Below, piece by piece: positions 59,448-64,000 of a stretch of 64,000 nt of DNA. This stretch comes from Syntrophales bacterium (GTDB lineage Bacteria > Desulfobacterota > Syntrophia > Syntrophales > UBA8958): the NCBI GenBank assembly GCA_026416455.1, contig JAOAFE010000003.1, positions 143,805-207,804 of the forward strand. Reading direction: 5' to 3'. The notes below the pieces were generated by a model. It made no database searches and was not told the DNA's origin. It worked only from the letters and a program-made list of their open reading frames with translations. The translations under genes and the position numbers were made by a program. Position 1 is the first letter of the stretch, and each line of letters begins with the position of its first letter.

Positions 59448-61519
59448 GTGGTTTTTTTAATCTGTACAATCATGGCTTTGTCCGGGTGGCCGTCGGTGTG
59501 CCGGAAGTGAGAGTGGCAGACCCTCGTTTTAATACGGAGAAAACCCTGGAACTCGCGGATCAAGCCTTAAAAGAAAAGGCTATTTTCGCCGTCTTTCCCG
59601 AATTGGGATTAAGTGCCTATTCTAATGAAGACCTCTTTCATCAGGAGGCGCTCTTGTCAGGTGTCCTCCAAGGGGTGGAGAGAATCTGTGCCTGGAGTCG
59701 GGACAAAAACATTATTTTACTCGTCGGCGCTCCTCTAGTGGTCGATGAAAGGCTTTTCAACTGCGCCTTAGTTATAAGTCTGGGCACCGTCTGTGGGGTG
59801 GCGGTCAAGTCTTATCTCCCCAATTACCGAGAATTTTACGAAGCACGCCAGTTTCGACCAGCCTCCGAGGCCGTGTCGGAGGTAATTTCCATCGCCGGCC
59901 AGAGAAACGTTCCCTTCGGTGCCGACCTAATCTTTCGGGTGGAGGGGACAAGGCATTTTAGTTTTTACGCGGAAATATGTGAGGACCTCTGGGTGCCGAT
60001 ACCCCCCTCCAGTTATGCGGCTTTGGCGGGGGCCACGGTGATCGCCAACCTCTCCGCATCGAATGTCACTGTTGGAAAGGCCGATTATCGCCGAGATCTC
60101 GTAGCCAATCAATCGGCACGATGTATTGCCGCTTATCTTTACACTGCCGCCGGCCCGGGAGAATCGACGACCGACCTCGCGTGGGATGGTCAGGCCCTCG
60201 TGTACGAGAACGGAACGCTTTTGGCCGAATCGGAGCGATTTGTCCAGAGAGGTCAGATCATTTTTGCCGACATTGATCTTAATCGTTTGGCGCAAGATAG
60301 GATGCGGATGAATACGTTCAGTTGGAATGCCCGCCATCACGCAAGTAAAGTTAAGAGCTTTCGTTCTATTCCCATCGCTTTGGACCTGAATCCTTATCTC
60401 TCTATTTCTCACCTTCCCCTCTTGAGGGACATACCCCGTTTTCCCTATGTGCCGGCTGACCCGTCTTTGAGAGATCAGAGATGCTACGAGGTTTATAATA
60501 TTCAAGTTGCCGGGCTCGCCAAAAGGATAGTTTCCTCGGGGGCGGAAAATGTCGTGATAGGCATTTCTGGGGGACTTGATTCTACCCACGCCTTACTCGT
60601 AGCCGCCCGGACGATGGATCTGTTGGGTCGAAGTAGGTCTTGTATAAAAGCCTTTACAATGCCGGGCTTTGCTACGTCGGAAAAGACGTATAAAAATGCC
60701 TGGCGGCTCATGAAGGCCCTTGAAGTGGAGGCGAGGGAATTGGATATCCGTCCGAGTTCCCTGCAGATGATGAAGGATATAGGTCACCCCTTTGCCGAGG
60801 GGAAAGCAGTTTACGACGTAACGTTTGAAAACGTTCAGGCCGGGGAGAGGACTTCCCATTTATTTCGCCTCGCCAATTTAAAAAACGGTCTCGTTTTGGG
60901 GACGGGTGATTTAAGTGAGCTCGCCTTGGGGTGGTGCACTTATGGGGTAGGTGATCATATGTCTCACTACGCCGTTAATGTTAGTGTGCCCAAAACCCTG
61001 ATCCAACACCTGATCCGTTGGGTGGCGGATCGTAATATCTTCGCCCCTGAGGTTTCGCCTATCCTAAGAGAGATCCTCGCAACGGAAATTAGTCCGGAGC
61101 TTGTTCCGGGAGATGAAAGAGCAGAGCCCTCCCAGAAAACGGAAGAAATTATAGGACCTTACGAACTGCACGACTTCTTTAATTATTTTATTACCCGTTA
61201 CGGTTATCGTCCTTCCAAGGTTGCGTTCCTCGCTTGGACCGCGTGGCGAGATGAAAATAAAGGATCGTGGATTGATGTGCCGGTGGAGAAAAGAAGAAGT
61301 TACACAATTGGGGAGATAAAACACTGGCTGTCCGTTTATCTTTATCGCTTCTTCCAGATCAGTCAGTTCAAGCGATCATGTATTCCCAACGGGCCGAAGG
61401 TGGGTTCGGGTGGCTCCCTTTCTCCCCGGGGAGACTACCGTGCCCCCAGCGATAGCGAAGCCCAGGTATGGCTAGATGATTTAGCGAAGGTGCCTGATAG
61501 GGAGGAGGAGGTAGAATGA
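59444..61519 (+). CDS. nadE: Glutamine-dependent NAD+ synthetase
   Basis: A 691-residue two-domain enzyme. The N-terminal nitrilase-type glutaminase has catalytic Glu in FPELGLSAY, Lys in KSYLPNY and Cys in EICEDLW. The C-terminal ATP-pyrophosphatase domain has [13 protein letters not shown]. It makes NAD+ from deamido-NAD. Length matches the large bacterial form. Overlaps folE2 and the next gene by 4 bases each. Confidence 0.95.
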   Translation: MSGFFNLYNHGFVRVAVGVPEVRVADPRFNTEKTLELADQALKEKAIFAVFPELGLSAYSNEDLFHQEALLSGVLQGVERICAWSRDKNIILLVGAPLVVDERLFNCALVISLGTVCGVAVKSYLPNYREFYEARQFRPASEAVSEVISIAGQRNVPFGADLIFRVEGTRHFSFYAEICEDLWVPIPPSSYAALAGATVIANLSASNVTVGKADYRRDLVANQSARCIAAYLYTAAGPGESTTDLAWDGQALVYENGTLLAESERFVQRGQIIFADIDLNRLAQDRMRMNTFSWNARHHASKVKSFRSIPIALDLNPYLSISHLPLLRDIPRFPYVPADPSLRDQRCYEVYNIQVAGLAKRIVSSGAENVVIGISGGLDSTHALLVAARTMDLLGRSRSCIKAFTMPGFATSEKTYKNAWRLMKALEVEARELDIRPSSLQMMKDIGHPFAEGKAVYDVTFENVQAGERTSHLFRLANLKNGLVLGTGDLSELALGWCTYGVGDHMSHYAVNVSVPKTLIQHLIRWVADRNIFAPEVSPILREILATEISPELVPGDERAEPSQKTEEIIGPYELHDFFNYFITRYGYRPSKVAFLAWTAWRDENKGSWIDVPVEKRRSYTIGEIKHWLSVYLYRFFQISQFKRSCIPNGPKVGSGGSLSPRGDYRAPSDSEAQVWLDDLAKVPDREEEVE

Positions 61520-61719
61520 AGAGGGAACAGTACAGAGATTTCGATGCAACAGAACTGTTTTGCCCCCGCTGTCGAAGGGCAGTTCCCGTAAGGAAAAGGC
61601 TTCTCCTCGTTCTACCGGAAGGTGATAAGTACGATTATTCGTGTGTTTTCTGCGGCACATCGGTAGGTGACAAAATCGTAAGAGGAACGAATCAGACAGA
61701 ACTGATTATTATTCGGTGA
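61516..61719 (+). CDS. 67-residue zinc-ribbon protein coupled to nadE
   Basis: A small protein with two CxxC pairs, CPRC (about residues 16-19) and CVFC (about 43-46), forming one zinc ribbon. Not a recognised named family. Starts in the nadE stop (ATGA overlap), so expressed with NAD synthesis genes. Role unknown. Confidence 0.7.
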   Translation: MKREQYRDFDATELFCPRCRRAVPVRKRLLLVLPEGDKYDYSCVFCGTSVGDKIVRGTNQTELIIIR

Positions 61720-62533
61720 GTCTCTTTGGGGGCAAAAACGGTAGCGGATTTATCGGTTTCGTATTTTCTCTTAACTCGAAGTGGATAAAGGCTTTTCCAT
61801 CTTTTCCGGTAGGACGGGGGGTGCCTATTTTTTTGCCTTGGGGAACTTTTTCTTCTATTTTTACCGTGCGGGTGCCCAGATAGGTGTAAACGGTCGTAAA
61901 GCCGCGATCGTGCTTCAATATGACCGTTTCGCCAAATTCTTTTAGGCTGGCCGAGAAGATAACGGTGCCCGCGGCTGCGGCCAGAACGGGATCCGAATCT
62001 CTGCCTTCAATCCGGATGTGGTTATAGAACATTCCTCCCGGCTGGGGACCGAAAGTATTCGTGATTTCCCCTTGGTATGGCCAAATAAAAAGCCTTTTTT
62101 CTCCTTTGGCTAAACTCGTGTCAGATTTTGGCTCATCTTTAGGCTCAGGGGGTTTTTCTACTTTCTCTTTTCTTTCCGGTGGCGGAACCGATTTTTTCTC
62201 CGCTGGTTCCTCTTTCCGCTGAGGTGGCGGGGGTGAGGGCGAGGGGGAGGATTTCTTTTCCTTTGGCTCCTTTGGCTTGGTTGCTCCAGGGATGAAAAGG
62301 ACCGTATCCTCTTTCAGGCTCGATGAAAGGTCTTTGATATTATTCGCGCGAGCTATTTCCAGGGGGCTTACGTTATATTCTCGGGCGATTTTGTAAATAG
62401 TATCCCCAGGTTTTACCTGGTGATAAATGCCGGGTCGGTGTCCTCCACAGGCGATAAGAAGTAGAAAAAAGCCGAGGGCAAAAAGTGCGGTGAGAATGTA
62501 ATTGGCTAATTCCCGCGTCGAAGAAAGATTCAA
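61709..62533 (-). CDS. NlpD/EnvC-like LysM-M23 lipoprotein
   Basis: A 274-residue lipoprotein: signal peptide ending LLLIACGG (lipobox), LysM domain ([18 protein letters not shown]), a Pro/Lys/Glu-rich linker (about 100-155) and an M23-like domain. The M23 zinc motifs are degraded: YNHIRIEG replaces HxGxD and FIHFELR lacks the first His of HxH. Such degenerate proteins, like NlpD and EnvC, activate amidases rather than cut peptidoglycan. Start is taken as the TTG at 62533, overlapping the pcm stop (TTGA) with GGAG upstream; an ATG at 62575 is possible. Confidence 0.85.
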   Translation of the reverse strand: MNLSSTRELANYILTALFALGFFLLLIACGGHRPGIYHQVKPGDTIYKIAREYNVSPLEIARANNIKDLSSSLKEDTVLFIPGATKPKEPKEKKSSPSPSPPPPQRKEEPAEKKSVPPPERKEKVEKPPEPKDEPKSDTSLAKGEKRLFIWPYQGEITNTFGPQPGGMFYNHIRIEGRDSDPVLAAAAGTVIFSASLKEFGETVILKHDRGFTTVYTYLGTRTVKIEEKVPQGKKIGTPRPTGKDGKAFIHFELRENTKPINPLPFLPPKRLTE

Positions 62534-63186
62534 TGTCTCCAACCGTGTTCCCCAATTAGGTCGACGAAACGACATCCGCCCAAGGCTTCTTTTTTCACAT
62601 CTTCTGGATCGGAGGAGAGGCGAGTAACACGATAAAGCTCTTGGGTAAAACGTCCGCCCACTGGAATTACCAAGCGACCACCAATGGCCAGTTGTTCGAC
62701 TAGAGGTCGGGGTATGTGAGGGGCGCCGGCTGTGACAATGATGGCATCAAAAGGGGCCTCTTCCTTCCAACCCAGCGTGCCATCCCCGACGCGAATGGCC
62801 ACATTAAAGTACTTCAGGGCGTCCAAAATTTTTCTCGCCTGTGCAGCTAGGGAAGCGATACGCTCGACGGAGAAGACCTGCTCGGCCAGCTCGGCTAGAA
62901 TGGCCGTTTGATAACCCGATCCGGTACCGATCTCTAATACTTTTTCGTGGCCTTTAAGATTCATGGCCTCGGTCATCAGTGCCACCATATAAGGTTGGGA
63001 GATCGTCTGCCCCTCTCCAATAGGCAGGGGTGTGTCGGCATATGCTTGATCTTCTAAGGCCGGTTCGACGAAGAGATGGCGGGGGATCTTCTCCATGGCC
63101 TTCAGTACCCTTTCATCCCGCACGCCCCGCGCTCGGATTTGAGAGTCCACCATCTTCTTCCTCTGTCTTGCGAACCTGTCAATCAT
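62530..63186 (-). CDS. pcm: Protein-L-isoaspartate O-methyltransferase
   Basis: A 218-residue Pcm with the SAM motif [16 protein letters not shown] (about 80-95), [10 protein letters not shown] at the N terminus and GGRLVIPVG. Repairs isoaspartyl damage in proteins. pcm followed by an nlpD-like gene is the same order as in gammaproteobacteria. Lies 2 bases after the coiled-coil gene. Confidence 0.95.
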   Translation of the reverse strand: MIDRFARQRKKMVDSQIRARGVRDERVLKAMEKIPRHLFVEPALEDQAYADTPLPIGEGQTISQPYMVALMTEAMNLKGHEKVLEIGTGSGYQTAILAELAEQVFSVERIASLAAQARKILDALKYFNVAIRVGDGTLGWKEEAPFDAIIVTAGAPHIPRPLVEQLAIGGRLVIPVGGRFTQELYRVTRLSSDPEDVKKEALGGCRFVDLIGEHGWRH

Positions 63187-63188
63187 GG

Positions 63189-63545
63189 CTATTCCTTAAT
63201 GGTCAATATGCGGGGTGGGATGGTGTAAATTTCCGCCACCCGCTGATGATGGCGAAGCCCCAATGCTTCACGGGTAACAATGAGGTAGTAGTAGCGCAAA
63301 TTGGCGTAATTACGCAACTCGTTGTAGCGGCGAATATATTCATTTATTGCCTTGATGAGATGTATGCGTTCGTCTCTATTTTCCCGGGACACTTGCGCCA
63401 GCGTTTTCTTTAGCCCTTCGATATGTTCAGCCAGCATCTTCAAGCGCTCTATGGCCTCGTCAACGCTTTTTCCTGCCCGAGCCAGGGCTTCGGCTCTTTC
63501 CCGGAGGATTTCTTGCTGAATGATTTCTTCCGGCGATTGTTCCAT
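63189..63545 (-). CDS. Coiled-coil hypothetical protein
   Basis: A 118-residue soluble, helical protein. Residues 5-75 give a coiled-coil pattern rich in Glu/Arg/Leu; the C terminus ([21 protein letters not shown]) is aromatic and basic. I recognise no domain. First gene of the pcm-nlpD-like operon. Divergent from the phosphoglycerate mutase gene. Confidence 0.72.
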   Translation of the reverse strand: MEQSPEEIIQQEILRERAEALARAGKSVDEAIERLKMLAEHIEGLKKTLAQVSRENRDERIHLIKAINEYIRRYNELRNYANLRYYYLIVTREALGLRHHQRVAEIYTIPPRILTIKE

Positions 63546-63605
63546 ATTGCCACTTTAGCATCATGCGGGTCTAACTTCAAGAAGCAACAAACTATTTTCC
63601 TGCCC

Positions 63606-63634
63606 TTTACATAAGAACGTTCCTCTCGTATAAA
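63606..63634 (+). promoter_or_regulatory. Sigma-70 promoter of the phosphoglycerate-mutase-like gene
   Basis: TTTACA (63606-63611), 17-base spacer, TATAAA (63629-63634), 32 bases before the ATG at 63667. Confidence 0.65.
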
Positions 63635-63666
63635 GTCGATGAGGACAAAGGAAGGAAAAACGGCAT

Positions 63667-64000
63667 ATGGAGATGAACCCCGATTATCGCATGTCCCAAG
63701 CTATTAGGGAGGCATACGGGAGAAACGAAGACGATGAAACTATGTTGCCTCTCGTACGAGTTGCGTTAAGTGGTACACCCATAGGCAGGATGAAGACTGG
63801 TGATGGGGTGATTTTCTATAATATCCGAGGGGAGAGGGAGGTGGAACTTACGCGTGCCCTGGCAGATCCCAATTTCCGTGAATTCCCCGTCCGCAAGGAT
63901 CTAAACCTCGATTTCGCAACAATGGTAGAATACGCTCCGCGATTAAAAGTACCCTGCGCCTTTCCTCCCGAGGGGGAAATAAGAGATACTTTATGCGAGG
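63667..64000 (+). CDS. iPGM-type phosphoglycerate mutase, 5' part (runs off the window)
   Basis: At least 111 codons, continuing past the edge. The visible part (AIREAYGR, IGRMKTGDGVIFYNIRGERE, DFATMVEYAP, VPCAFPP) resembles the phosphotransferase domain of cofactor-independent phosphoglycerate mutase, which normally begins after about 200 residues. The N-terminal phosphatase segment with the catalytic Ser is missing in this ORF. Either this is a permuted or atypical subfamily, or an N-terminal truncation. AAGGAAGG precedes the ATG and a good promoter lies upstream. Confidence 0.75.
   Translation, partial: MEMNPDYRMSQAIREAYGRNEDDETMLPLVRVALSGTPIGRMKTGDGVIFYNIRGEREVELTRALADPNFREFPVRKDLNLDFATMVEYAPRLKVPCAFPPEGEIRDTLCE

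Noticed and set aside
1-64000. CRISPR arrays, insertion sequences, prophage genes, toxin-antitoxin pairs
   Set aside because: I found no regularly spaced repeats, transposase or integrase motifs, or phage structural genes.

Overview
The window reads as a chromosome segment from a strictly anaerobic Gram-negative bacterium, most likely a Desulfobacterota (former Deltaproteobacteria) member of a syntrophic or sulfate/sulfur-metabolising lineage. The reasons are a heterodisulfide-reductase-like (Hdr) cluster with flavin/NAD subunits and an NfnAB-type transhydrogenase, a fused ADP-forming acyl-CoA synthetase, a four-subunit 2-oxoacid:ferredoxin oxidoreductase, a siroheme-decarboxylase-type regulator-like protein beside hemL, atpZ-atpI-atpB away from the F1 genes, and an NtrC-type two-component pair. 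Genus-level placement is not possible by eye. Gene density is high. I see no insertion sequence, prophage, CRISPR array or rRNA.

Layout. 0-9.7 kb: htrA, an atypical endonuclease III paralogue, a DUF374 acyltransferase; then on the minus strand tpiA-secG-tRNA-Leu(GAG)-a 29-residue AURKAIP1/COX24-like protein-ADP-forming acyl-CoA synthetase; nth and an FdhE-like zinc-ribbon protein; uppP; tRNA-Gln(CTG); a small membrane methyltransferase. 9.7-14.3 kb: the classic rpmH-rnpA-yidD-yidC-jag-mnmE block, without dnaA or visible DnaA boxes. 14.3-16.7 kb: two exported proteins that together look like a split FlgT. 16.8-19.5 kb: a minus-strand operon Sir2-NRDE/TANGO2-Nudix-HDAC-like. 19.7-23.4 kb: a 58-residue membrane protein coupled to a triple-PAS histidine kinase and a sigma-54 activator. 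23.4-24.3 kb: hslO (Hsp33).

24.5-36.1 kb is the metabolic centrepiece: a 1474-residue HdrA with an internal GltD module, MvhD/FlxD, an FrhB-like ferredoxin, HdrC, HdrB, FlxB- and FlxA-like subunits, then NfnA and NfnB. No hydrogenase or formate dehydrogenase catalytic gene is included, so the likely partners are NAD(P)H, ferredoxin and a thiol/disulfide couple. 36.1-38.2 kb: a ferritin-like protein with a promoter predicting a leaderless mRNA, an ODP-type di-iron beta-lactamase-fold protein with an added four-cysteine knuckle, and a class III adenylate cyclase. Together they look like an oxygen/redox-to-cAMP module.

38.3-44.4 kb: atpB, atpI, atpZ (minus) and atpE (plus), separated by a UDP-sugar dehydrogenase/epimerase pair and hemL-ahbB. 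44.4-48.4 kb: a minus-strand operon led by a NusG paralogue, then korDABC-type genes, an ACT protein and a release-factor-like rescue protein. 48.5-51.4 kb: COG2509 flavoprotein, gamma carbonic anhydrase, nitroreductase. 51.7-58.0 kb: YfhO-like, GT39-like and TMTC-like membrane proteins next to a type IV pilin, a candidate surface or pilin glycosylation locus. 58.3-61.7 kb: a tightly coupled operon PTPS-III-folE2-nadE-zinc ribbon (folate and NAD synthesis). 61.7-64 kb: pcm-nlpD-like operon, and divergently the start of an iPGM-type phosphoglycerate mutase that leaves the window.
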